Positions 1 to 6,918 of a stretch of 7,344 nucleotides of DNA are shown here, piece after piece. Within the stretch, counting starts at the first letter, position 1; each line of letters starts with the position of its first letter. The notes beneath the pieces were generated by a model. It was not told the DNA's origin. It worked only from the letters and a program-made list of their open reading frames with translations, and made no database searches. Source of the DNA: an uncultured Lysobacteraceae bacterium (GTDB lineage: Bacteria; Pseudomonadota; Gammaproteobacteria; Xanthomonadales; Xanthomonadaceae); NCBI GenBank assembly GCA_946482565.1, contig CAMLSB010000094.1:1-7344 (forward strand), read 5' to 3'. Made by a program: the position numbers and the translations under genes.

Positions 1-73
1 TTGAACCTTCCACGACGGACACGCTCCCCACGCCGGCGGGCTGATCGCGCGCGACGCCCGCCGCGCGGCGCCG

Positions 74-1060
74 TCAGAGCCGATCGAGCAGCGCGATCCA
101 GAAGGCTTCGGGGAGCTCGGCGCGCACCGGGACCAGGTAATGCTGCGCGCCCGCGAAGGGGCCGCACTTCACCGCGTCCTTCTCGGTCATCAGCACCGGC
201 AGGTCGCTGCCGAAATCGAAATCGTCCGCGGTGTAGCGGTGGTGGTCCGGGAACGCATGCGGCACGACCGCGATGCCCTGCGCGCGCAAGGTGGCGAAGA
301 AACGCTCCGGCTCGCCGATGCCGGCCACCGCGTGCACGCGGCGCCCGGCGAAGGCCTGCAGCGGCACGGGGCGGCCGCCCTGCAGCGGCAATGCGTCGCC
401 CGGTCGCAGCTGCATGCGCCACTGGCCGAACGCCGGTTCGGCATCGCCGCCGGCGTCGTTGAGCACGTGGAAGTCGCAGGTGGCCGCGCGCGATCCGGGT
501 TCGCGCAAGGGGCCGGCGGGAATCAGGCGGCCGTTGCCGTGGCCGCGGCGCGCATCCACCACTTCGATCTCGACGTCGCGTGCCAGGCGGTAGTGCTGCA
601 GCCCGTCGTCGCAGACGATCACGTCGCAACCGGCCTCGACCAGCGCGCGCGCGGCGGCGACGCGGTCGCGGTCGGCGCGGACCTTCGCACCGGTGCGGCG
701 CGCGATCAGCAGCGGCTCGTCGCCGGCGAGCGCGGGGTCGCTGCGCGCGTCGACCCAGCGCGGCGTGCCGGGTTCGTCGCGACCGTAGCCGCGCGTCGCG
801 ACGCCGGGCGTGCGACCGGCGGCGCGCAGGCGTTCGACCAGCGCGATCACCAGCGGCGTCTTGCCGCTGCCGCCGGCGACCACGTTGCCCACGACCACCA
901 CCGGGACGCCGGCGCGCTGCTGCTTCAGCCAGCCGCGGCGGTAGGCGGCGAGCCGCAGGCGCACGGCGGTGCCATACAGCGCGGCGAGCAAGCGCGCGGT
1001 CCATGGCGGCGCGCGGCCGGTGTCGTACCACCAGGCCGGCGGCGCGCGGCGCGTGCTCAC
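74..1060 (-). CDS. lpxK: Tetraacyldisaccharide 4'-kinase LpxK (lipid A biosynthesis)
   Basis: LpxK phosphorylates the 4' position of the tetraacyl-disaccharide-1-phosphate precursor using ATP, giving lipid IVA at the cytoplasmic face of the inner membrane. The 328-residue product has the family hallmarks in order: an N-terminal WWY segment and amphipathic stretch (about 10-46) expected to sit on the membrane, a Walker A loop [12 protein letters not shown] (58-69), TRGYGR (89-94), the DDGLQH signature (151-156), PAGPLREP in the middle, HHRYTADDF and MTEKDAVKC near the C-terminus. Length is close to the usual 320-350. The start chosen is the GTG at 1060-1058. It overlaps the msbA stop as GTGA and leaves the WWY motif about ten residues in, as in relatives. 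The gene is the last I can see in the operon and is probably translationally coupled to msbA, because only a weak purine run (AGCAGG) precedes the GTG. The TGA lies at 76-74. Identification is firm. Confidence 0.97.
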   Translation of the reverse strand: MSTRRAPPAWWYDTGRAPPWTARLLAALYGTAVRLRLAAYRRGWLKQQRAGVPVVVVGNVVAGGSGKTPLVIALVERLRAAGRTPGVATRGYGRDEPGTPRWVDARSDPALAGDEPLLIARRTGAKVRADRDRVAAARALVEAGCDVIVCDDGLQHYRLARDVEIEVVDARRGHGNGRLIPAGPLREPGSRAATCDFHVLNDAGGDAEPAFGQWRMQLRPGDALPLQGGRPVPLQAFAGRRVHAVAGIGEPERFFATLRAQGIAVVPHAFPDHHRYTADDFDFGSDLPVLMTEKDAVKCGPFAGAQHYLVPVRAELPEAFWIALLDRL

Positions 1061-2934
1061 GGCGCGGCCTGCTCGCGGAACTGCATGCGGTGCAGGTGCG
1101 CGTACAGGCCGTCGCGCGCGAGCAACTGCACGTGCGTGCCCTGCTCCACCAACCGGCCCTGGTCGAGCACCAGCACCTGGTCGGCGTGCTCGATCGTGGA
1201 CAGGCGGTGTGCGATCACCAGCGTGGTGCGGTCGGGCATCAGCTTCTGCAGCGCGTCCTGCACCAGGCGCTCGGATTCGGCGTCGAGCGCGGCGGTCGCC
1301 TCGTCGAGGATCAGGATCGGCGCGTCCTTGAGCATCGCCCGCGCGATCGCCAGGCGCTGGCGCTGCCCGCCGGACAGCAGCGCGCCGTTGTCGCCGACGG
1401 GCGTGGCCATGCCGCGCGGCAGGCGTTCGATGAATTCCAGCGCGTTGGCGGAGCGCGCGACCTCGCGCAGGCGCGCCTCGTCGGCAGGCGCGGCGTAGGC
1501 GATGTTGGCGGCGATGGTGTCGTCGAACAGCATCACCCGCTGGCCGACCAGCGCGATCTGGCGGCGCAGTTCGGCCAGGGTGTAGTCGTCGAGGTTGGTG
1601 CCGTCGAGCGAAATGCCGCCCTCGCTCGGTTCGTAGAAGCGCGGGACCAGCCGCACCAGGCTGGTCTTGCCGCTGCCGGAACGGCCGACGATGGCGGTGA
1701 CGGAGCCCGGGCGCGCGGTGAAGCTGATGTCGCGCAGGGCCCAGCGCACGTCGGAGTCGGCGGCGGCCGCATCGAAACCGTTGGCGATGCCGGCATCGGC
1801 GCCGCCATTGCCGTCGGCATCGGCCGTCGCGTAGCGCAGGCCGACGCGGTCGAACACGAGTTCGCCGCGGGCGCGCCGGCCTTCGAACGTGGCCTTGCCG
1901 TTGTCGACCTCCTCGCCCGCATCCAGCACCGCGAACAGGCGCTCGGCCGCGGCCACGCCGCGCCCCAGCACCGCCTGCACGTTGGTGAGCCGGCGCAGCG
2001 ACGGAATGATCGCCATCATCGCCATCATCAGCTGCACGAATTCGCCGGCGTTGATCTGGCGGACCAGCGCCTGTCGCGTGGCGACCGCGATGATCGCGGC
2101 CAGCGCGAACGCCGCGAGCATCTGCACCAGCGCCGAACTGCCCGCGCGCGTGGCCTCGACCTTCACGTTCAACCGCAGCACGCGATTGGCCAGCACCGAA
2201 TAGCGCGCCTGCTCGGACGCCTGCGTGCCGTAGACCTTGACGTCCTGCTGCGCGGCCAGCGTCTGCTCGGCCGCCTGCGCCAGCCGGCCCATGTCTTCCT
2301 GGATGCCCCTGCTGATGCGGCGGTAGCGCTTGCCCACGTACCACACGACGACGCCGATCAGCGGCGTCACCAGCAGCACCGCGAAGGTCACCTTGAAGCT
2401 GACGTACAGCATCATCCCGAGCATGAAGGCGACGGTGAGGCTGTCGGTGATCATCGCCTTGAGCGCGTCGGTGCCCGCCTGCGCGACCTGCTCGGTGTCG
2501 AAGTTGAGGCGGCTCACCATCGACGGCACCGACTCGACGTCGAAATGGCTGCTGGGCATGCGCAGGTACTTGCCGATGATCTGCTCGCGCAGGTCGCGGA
2601 CCATGCTGCGGCCGGCGCGAGCCATGCCGTAGTCGGTGACATAGCCGGCAATGCCGCGGACCACGAACAGCGCGATGATCTCGAGCGGCAGGATCGTCGC
2701 CATGCGCGGCTCGGGATGGACGAAACCCTTGTTGACCAGGGGGTCCATCATCTTCACGAACAGGCCGCCGGCCGCGGCCTCGATCACCATCGCGACGACG
2801 GCACAGGCGAGCATCGGCCAGTACGGCGCGGTGTAGCCGAGCAGCCGGCGGTAGGCGACCCAGGCGCCACCGTCGACGTGCCTTGCGGGCGGTGCGCTGC
2901 CGGGCTTCGCGCTGGTGCTGCGGGCAGCGCTCAT
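1057..2934 (-). CDS. msbA: Lipid A export ABC transporter ATP-binding/permease MsbA
   Basis: MsbA is a homodimeric half-transporter that flips lipid A-core from the inner to the outer leaflet of the inner membrane. The 625-residue product has a six-helix membrane domain (about 35-335) followed by a nucleotide-binding domain. Visible motifs are A-loop Tyr368, Walker A GRSGSGKT (417-424), Q-loop Gln465, signature LSGGQRQR (520-527), Walker B ILILDEA (540-546) and H-loop His576. Two oddities: an Asp/Gly/Ala-rich insertion of about 25 residues (roughly 370-396) lies between the A-loop strand and the Walker A strand, and the D-loop reads AALD where most MsbA proteins have SALD (Ala548). The ATG at 2934 overlaps the exbD stop as ATGA and has AGGGG 7 bases upstream. 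The TGA at 1059-1057 overlaps the lpxK start. Pairing with lpxK, the next step of the pathway, supports the MsbA call over other ABCB-type exporters. The comEC frame upstream is in phase with this gene and has no stop between them. Confidence 0.95.
   Translation of the reverse strand: MSAARSTSAKPGSAPPARHVDGGAWVAYRRLLGYTAPYWPMLACAVVAMVIEAAAGGLFVKMMDPLVNKGFVHPEPRMATILPLEIIALFVVRGIAGYVTDYGMARAGRSMVRDLREQIIGKYLRMPSSHFDVESVPSMVSRLNFDTEQVAQAGTDALKAMITDSLTVAFMLGMMLYVSFKVTFAVLLVTPLIGVVVWYVGKRYRRISRGIQEDMGRLAQAAEQTLAAQQDVKVYGTQASEQARYSVLANRVLRLNVKVEATRAGSSALVQMLAAFALAAIIAVATRQALVRQINAGEFVQLMMAMMAIIPSLRRLTNVQAVLGRGVAAAERLFAVLDAGEEVDNGKATFEGRRARGELVFDRVGLRYATADADGNGGADAGIANGFDAAAADSDVRWALRDISFTARPGSVTAIVGRSGSGKTSLVRLVPRFYEPSEGGISLDGTNLDDYTLAELRRQIALVGQRVMLFDDTIAANIAYAAPADEARLREVARSANALEFIERLPRGMATPVGDNGALLSGGQRQRLAIARAMLKDAPILILDEATAALDAESERLVQDALQKLMPDRTTLVIAHRLSTIEHADQVLVLDQGRLVEQGTHVQLLARDGLYAHLHRMQFREQAAP
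2011..2028. repeat. Two tandem copies of a 9-bp unit in msbA
   Basis: CGCCATCAT is repeated twice in tandem. On the coding strand it gives the Met-Met-Ala-Met-Met-Ala run at about residues 303-308, in the last membrane helix before the nucleotide-binding domain. The unit is a multiple of three, so gain or loss of a copy would keep the frame. Confidence 0.6.
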
Positions 2935-3362
2935 CGGCGCGCCCCTGCGGTTTCGGGCGCGGTGCCGATCGAGATTTCGCGGAAGCCGAGCTGGCCCAGC
3001 GCGTCCAGCGCCGTCACCACCGCCTGGTGCGGCGTGCGCGCGTCGGCGCGCAGCAGCACGACACGCTTGCGGTCGTCGCCGGCCACTTCCGCGATCGTGC
3101 GCTTGAGCGATTCCACGTCGGTGCGCAGTGCCTCGCGGTCGCCGACGAAGTAGCGGCCGTCGGCGTTGACCAGGATGTCGAGCGCCTTTGCCTGCTGTTG
3201 CGCGGCCTCGCCCTGCGCGCGCGGCAGCTGCAGCTTCAGCACCGAGCGGCTGTCGAAGGTCGTCGTCACCACGAAGAACACGATCAGGCACAGCACCACG
3301 TCGATCAACGGGATGAGGTTGATCTCGGGGGTGTCGTCGGCGCGGAAATCGCGGATGCGCAT
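2931..3362 (-). CDS. exbD: ExbD/TolR-family proton-channel subunit
   Basis: This is a 143-residue member of the ExbD/TolR family, inner-membrane partners of ExbB/TolQ that turn proton flow into mechanical work on a periplasmic partner (TonB or Tol proteins). It has a short cytoplasmic N-terminus, one membrane segment (about 16-35) carrying the essential aspartate in LIPLIDVVL (Asp21, equivalent to the channel Asp of ExbD), then a periplasmic domain with the usual late pattern: a strand, [11 protein letters not shown] (106-116) and a Leu/Gly-rich helix ending LGF. The ATG at 3362 lies 12 bases after the exbB stop. No good Shine-Dalgarno is visible, so coupling to exbB is likely. The TGA overlaps the msbA ATG. 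Family membership is clear, but the sequence cannot show whether the pair serves TonB-dependent uptake, Tol-like envelope upkeep or something specific to the neighbouring lipid A genes. No tonB lies in the window. Confidence 0.93.
   Translation of the reverse strand: MRIRDFRADDTPEINLIPLIDVVLCLIVFFVVTTTFDSRSVLKLQLPRAQGEAAQQQAKALDILVNADGRYFVGDREALRTDVESLKRTIAEVAGDDRKRVVLLRADARTPHQAVVTALDALGQLGFREISIGTAPETAGARR
2942..2946 (-). promoter_or_regulatory. Ribosome binding site of msbA
   Basis: AGGGG on the minus strand lies 7 bases before the msbA ATG, inside the last codons of exbD. It supports the ATG at 2934 and independent as well as coupled initiation. Confidence 0.6.
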
Positions 3363-3374
3363 CGGGGCGGCGGG

Positions 3375-3980
3375 TCAGGCCGGATCCAGCGTATCCAGGA
3401 GCTGCATCGCCTCGTGCTCCATGTCCACGATGTATTCGGAGATGCGCCCGCGGAAGTAGCGATGGAAGGCCAGCGCCGGGATCGCCACGACCATGCCGGT
3501 CGCGGTGCAGACCAGTGCCTTGCCGATGCCGCCGGCGAGCTGGTTCACGTCGCCCATGCCATGGTCGAGGATGCCCAGGAACATCTGGATCATGCCGACG
3601 ACGGTGCCGAAGAGGCCCAGCAGCGGCCCCGCCGCGGCGATGGTGCCGAGCGTGTTGAGATAGCGCTCCATGCGGTGCACGAGGTGGCGGCCGACGTCCT
3701 CGACGCGCTCGCGGATCGCCTCGCGCGGGCGGTTGCGCACGTCGAGCGCGGCGGCGAGCAGCGCGCCCAGCGGCGAGTTCTGCCGCAGCGATTCGACGTG
3801 GCCGGGATCCAGGGCGCCGCCGCGGGCGACCCAGGCGCGGACCTCGTCGCCCAGGCCAGGCGGCATCACGATGCGCGCGCGCAGGCTCCAGAAGCGCTCG
3901 ACCACGATCGCCAGGCCGGCGGCCGACAGCAGCAGCAGCGGGATCATGGGCCAGCCGCCCGCCTTCACCAGTTCCAGCAC
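3375..3980 (-). CDS. exbB: MotA/TolQ/ExbB-family proton-channel protein
   Basis: This is a 201-residue protein of the MotA/TolQ/ExbB family, the multi-span subunit that surrounds ExbD and forms the proton-driven motor. Membrane segments fall at about 10-31, 110-135 and 150-172. The family's conserved stretches are present: GPLLGLFGTVVGMI (118-131) and GKALVCTATGMVVAIPAL (153-170), the latter with the polar Thr residues that line the channel. The start chosen is the GTG at 3980-3978. It has a clear Shine-Dalgarno, GGAGGG, 6 bases away and gives the usual short N-terminus before helix 1. The frame is open further upstream inside comEC, but that sequence is not ExbB-like. TGA at 3377-3375. It lies in an operon with exbD and probably forms a complex with it. 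The family is certain, the physiological partner unknown. Confidence 0.93.
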   Translation of the reverse strand: MLELVKAGGWPMIPLLLLSAAGLAIVVERFWSLRARIVMPPGLGDEVRAWVARGGALDPGHVESLRQNSPLGALLAAALDVRNRPREAIRERVEDVGRHLVHRMERYLNTLGTIAAAGPLLGLFGTVVGMIQMFLGILDHGMGDVNQLAGGIGKALVCTATGMVVAIPALAFHRYFRGRISEYIVDMEHEAMQLLDTLDPA

Positions 3981-3981
3981 G

Positions 3982-6384
3982 TGCCACCCTCCGCGTGTTC
4001 TCGCCCACAGGATACGGGTTTTGCGCCCACAGGCGCTGGCGCCGGCGGCGTTCGGCCACGAACGCGATGCCGGTGGCGGACAGGCGCAGGGTCTGCGCGC
4101 CAGTGCTGCCCGTGGCCTCGACCCGCGCACCGGCACGGCGCCAGCGCGCGACCACCCCCGGATCCGGATGGCCGAAGCGGTTGTGGGCGCCAGCGGACAC
4201 CAGCGACCACGACGCGCCCACGGCGGCGACGAATGCCGGGTCCGACGAGCCGCCGCTGCCGTGGTGCGAGGCGAGCACGGCGCCAGCGCGCAATCGTGCA
4301 CCTTCGCGGCGTACCAGCATGCGTTCGGCGACGTCGCTGATGTCGCCGGGCAGCAGCAACGTGGTGCCGATGGCGGTACGCACGCGCAACACGCAGCTCG
4401 AATCGTTGTCGAGGTACGGGAACCAGCGTGGCGGATGCAGGAACCGGAATTCGACACCATCCCACTGCCACGCGATGCCGGCGCGGCAATCCGCGTGCGG
4501 CGGTGCGCGGATCCCGACGGGTAGCGCGAACCGGTTCGCCGGCATGCCTTCCGGAGACCATTGCAGGCGCGGCGGGAAGGCCGTCGCAACCGAGCGATAA
4601 CCACCTGCGTGGTCGTTGTCGCCGTGGCTGAGCACGATCGCGTCGAGCCCTCTCACGCCCAGCGCCTGCAAGGCCGGTACGACGACGTCGTCGCCGGCAT
4701 CGTAGCCATCCGGGCTGGCGGGGCCGGTGTCGTACAACAACACGTGGGACTGCGTGCGGACCAGCACCGACAGGCCCTGCCCCACGTCGATCACCGTCGC
4801 CACCGCGTCGCCGCGCGACGGCAAGCCGCGTTGCGGCCACAGCAGCGGCAGCCACAGCAGCAAGGCCAGCGGCTTGCCGGGCACCCCGCGCGGCAGCAAC
4901 AGCCAGGCGGCGCCGGCCAGCGCGAGCGGCACCGCGAACCACGCCGGTTCCGGCAAGGACCAGAGCGCCAGCGGGCTGCGCGCGATCCACGCGAAGCCCG
5001 GCCACGGCAGGTCGAAAGCGAGCGCGGCCAGGCGCCACGGCCATTCGCCCAGCCCCGCATGCAAGGCTTCCAGCCCCGTGCCGGCCAACGCGAGCGGCAC
5101 GACCACCAGGCTCCACCACGGGATGGCGATGATGTTCGCGATGGGCCCCGCCAGCGATGCCTGCCCGAACAGCATCACCGTGAGCGGCAGCAACCCGACC
5201 GTCGCCACGGCCTGCGCGCCGAAGAAACCGCCCAGGTGCGCGCGCCAGCCGTGCTCGCCACTGCCCGGCAGGCACCACAGCAGCCACGCGACGCCACCGA
5301 AGCTGAGCCAGAATCCCGGTGCCAGCACCGACAGCGGATCGGCCACGAGCATCACGATCAATGCGAGCGCGAGCGTATCGGCCGCACGTTGCGCGCGGCG
5401 CAGCAGGCTCGCCAGCACTACCAGCCAGATCATCAGCACGGTGCGCATCGTCGGCAGCGCGAACCCCGCGACGGCGGCGTAGCCCAGCGCACCGACCGCA
5501 GCGGCGATTCCCGCCGCATGCATGCGCGGCAACACGCGGCCGAGCGTCGGCCACAGCCACCAGGTCGCGGACACCAGCAAGGCGATGGCACTTGCCGCCA
5601 GTGCGACGTGCGATCCCGAGATCGCGATCAGGTGGGTGAGCCCGGCCGCGCGCAGGATGGTCCAGTCGGCATCGTCGAGGCCGCGCGTGTCGCCGAGCGC
5701 CAGCGCGCGCACGAAGCGCGAGGTCGGCGACGGAATGCCGGTCGCGATCCGCATGGACATGCGGTCTCGCCATGCGTCGATGCCGCGCGGCGGCCCGAGC
5801 TGGCGCGGGCCGGCGTCGGCGCGCACATAACCGGTCGCGGCGATGCGGTCGGCGAAGGCGCGCATCTCTGCATCGTTTGTGCCGGGATTGCGCAAACCCC
5901 TTGGCGCGCGCACCCGCAGCGGCAGTCGCCAGCGCGAACCCGGCTTCAATGGCGGTGGCTGCGACGCGGCGCTGCCGTGGAGATACCAGCCCAGTTGCAG
6001 GAGGCGGCCCCGCAATGCCGGCGGCGCGCGGGAATCATCGACGTGGAAACGGAAGCGCACGCGCCCCGCTTCCACGCGCGGCAGGTCCACCACCGTACCG
6101 GTCGCCACCACGTCGGCACCTTCCAGCGTCGGCGGCAGGCGCAGCGCGAGCGCGGACGCGGCCTGCAGGCCCGCGAGCGCGAAGCCGCATGCAAACACGC
6201 CGGCCAGGCGCGAGCGCCGCCCGAACGCCCAGAGCAACAAGCCGCCACCCAACGCAAGCACCAGGCTGCGCAGCGACGGCAGCGCCGGCAGGTGCAAACA
6301 GGCCGTGCAGCCCGCGAGCAAGGCCGCCGCCGCGCCGAGGCCGAACGGGGCGGCGGTTTCGCGTGCCGACGGGGCGCTGTCCAT
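3982..6384 (-). CDS. comEC: DNA internalization competence protein ComEC/Rec2 (no stop codon in frame)
   Basis: ComEC is the inner-membrane channel that brings single-stranded DNA into the cytoplasm during natural transformation. Residues are numbered from the ATG at 6384. The N-terminal part has membrane helices and a DUF4131-like segment (about 15-190). The Competence domain begins near GDTRGL (231-236), includes HLIAISGSH (251-259) and continues as a polytopic region to about 515. A C-terminal metallo-beta-lactamase-like domain has VIDVGQG (531-537), SHGDNDHAGG (586-595), LLLPGD (676-681) and SHHGS (706-710). Homology fades at about residues 780-790, the normal length for the family. The frame has no stop there: codons past 3982 stay open down to msbA. 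The end given is only the last whole codon before the exbB GTG, not an observed terminus. An alternative ATG lies at 6462, but the added 26 residues are Arg-rich and unlike the family, so I prefer 6384. Neither start has a good ribosome site. The gene is otherwise intact, with all domains and motifs present. Confidence 0.88.
3987..3992 (-). promoter_or_regulatory. Ribosome binding site of exbB
   Basis: GGAGGG on the minus strand stands 6 bases before the GTG at 3980. It is the strongest Shine-Dalgarno in the window. It decides the exbB start, because the frame is open far upstream and no ATG lies nearby. Confidence 0.8.
4002..4033. repeat. Direct 10-bp repeat at the comEC/exbB junction
   Basis: The sequence CGCCCACAGG occurs at 4002-4011 and again at 4024-4033, 22 bases apart start to start. 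On the coding (minus) strand this is CCTGTGGGCG twice, ending 21 and 43 bases upstream of the exbB GTG. The sequence between the copies does not match, so it is not a clean 22-base duplication. It lies where comEC would be expected to end. Confidence 0.5.
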
Positions 6385-6447
6385 GGTGGCCAGCTTCGCG
6401 TCCGGTCGACGCTGGCGCCGTCGGGCAATCGAGGCTCGCCGTGTGGG

Positions 6448-6453
6448 TATAGT
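6448..6453 (+). promoter_or_regulatory. Putative -10 element of the DUF3574 lipoprotein gene
   Basis: TATAGT on the plus strand ends 7 bases before the ATG at 6461. A transcript starting the usual distance downstream would begin at or next to the ATG, so the mRNA may be leaderless. I see no convincing -35 box 16-18 bases upstream. The element stands out because the flanks are strongly GC-rich. Confidence 0.4.
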
Positions 6454-6460
6454 CCGCGCC

Positions 6461-6913
6461 ATGGACCGGCCACCGCGCCCGCCGTCGCAAACCGCACCGA
6501 TCGCCAGGGTCGCGAGGATGGCTGTCTTCGTCGCGGCGGCCTTGCTCGGTGGCTGCGCCTACCCCGGCGCCTTGCGCTGCGATGCCGGCGCGCGCCCGAT
6601 GATCGCCGAGCGCCTGTACTTCGGCACGGAACGTCCCGGAGGCGTGGTCTCCGAGGCCGACTGGCAAGGGTTCGTGGGCGACACGATCGCCGCGCGATTC
6701 CCCGCCGGCTTCACGACCTGGGAGGCGACGGGCGGCTGGCGCGGCGCGGATGGCCGTGCGGTGCGCGAGGCGAGCCACGTGCTCGAGGTGATGCATCCGG
6801 TCGACGCGAGCGGGATGGATACCGCGATCGACACGACGATCGCTGCCTACAAGGCGCGCTTCTACCAGGAAGCCGTTTTGCGCGTGCGCGCGCCCGCCTG
6901 CGCCGGGCCCTGA
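6461..6913 (+). CDS. DUF3574 domain-containing putative lipoprotein
   Basis: This is a 150-residue protein of unknown function. The N-terminus has an Arg-containing segment (ARVAR, 15-19), a hydrophobic stretch AVFVAAALLG and a lipobox LGGC with the candidate acylated Cys32. It is therefore probably exported and lipidated, and would be a client of the Lol system. The mature part fits my memory of DUF3574: ERLYFGTERP near the start, SEADWQGFV, RFPAGFTTWEATGGWRG, EASHVLEVMHP, and a closing AAYKARFYQEAVLRV. The family is small and has no established activity. Two starts are possible. ATG 6461 gives a signal peptide with positive charges and sits just after a TATAGT box. ATG 6518 (residue 20) has AGGG 8 bases upstream but leaves a signal segment of only 12 residues without positive charge. 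I prefer 6461. It diverges from comEC and converges on lolD. Confidence 0.85.
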   Translation: MDRPPRPPSQTAPIARVARMAVFVAAALLGGCAYPGALRCDAGARPMIAERLYFGTERPGGVVSEADWQGFVGDTIAARFPAGFTTWEATGGWRGADGRAVREASHVLEVMHPVDASGMDTAIDTTIAAYKARFYQEAVLRVRAPACAGP

Positions 6914-6918
6914 CCGTG

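Larger units (their letters stand above)
1057..6462 (-). other. Single open frame joining comEC and msbA
   Basis: The reading frame of comEC is the same as that of msbA, and no TAA, TAG or TGA occurs between them. I checked each triplet from 4080 to 2932. Between about 3980 and 2935 this frame lies over exbB and exbD, which are read in another frame, and its translation there is a low-complexity Arg/Ala/Gly/Pro-rich string with no family resemblance. It is therefore best read as comEC plus msbA with a missing comEC stop, not as a designed fusion. An automatic caller may report it as one 1801-codon gene and drop exbB, exbD or comEC. Confidence 0.6.

Noticed and set aside
1..73. Start of a further minus-strand gene (GTG at 22-20 or 13-11, GGGGAG at 29-24)
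   Set aside because: A purine-rich run precedes the GTG codons, and a Trm112-like or kdsB gene would be plausible after lpxK, but fewer than eight codons are in the window and they match neither family.
580..3153. Plus-strand open frame of 857 codons opposite lpxK, msbA and exbD
   Set aside because: Its translation is low-complexity Arg/Ala/His/Gln-rich text with no recognisable domain, and it lies antisense to three well-identified genes. High GC content depletes stop codons in the opposite frames.
4011..4026. Programmed -1 frameshift site at GCAAAACCCG (minus strand) to end comEC
   Set aside because: The A-site codon AAC could slip to AAA, but the P-site codon CAA cannot re-pair with GCA, so this is not a proper slippery heptamer, and no following structure is evident.
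2883..4340. Plus-strand open frame of 485 codons opposite exbD and exbB
   Set aside because: It is antisense to certain genes and its His/Ala/Gln/Asp-rich composition is typical of a shadow frame.
3965..5773. Minus-strand open frame of 602 codons overlapping comEC
   Set aside because: It lies one frame off the clearly homologous ComEC frame and is Arg/Ala-rich without motifs. Only its stop at 3967-3965 matters, as a possible end of comEC after a one-base shift.
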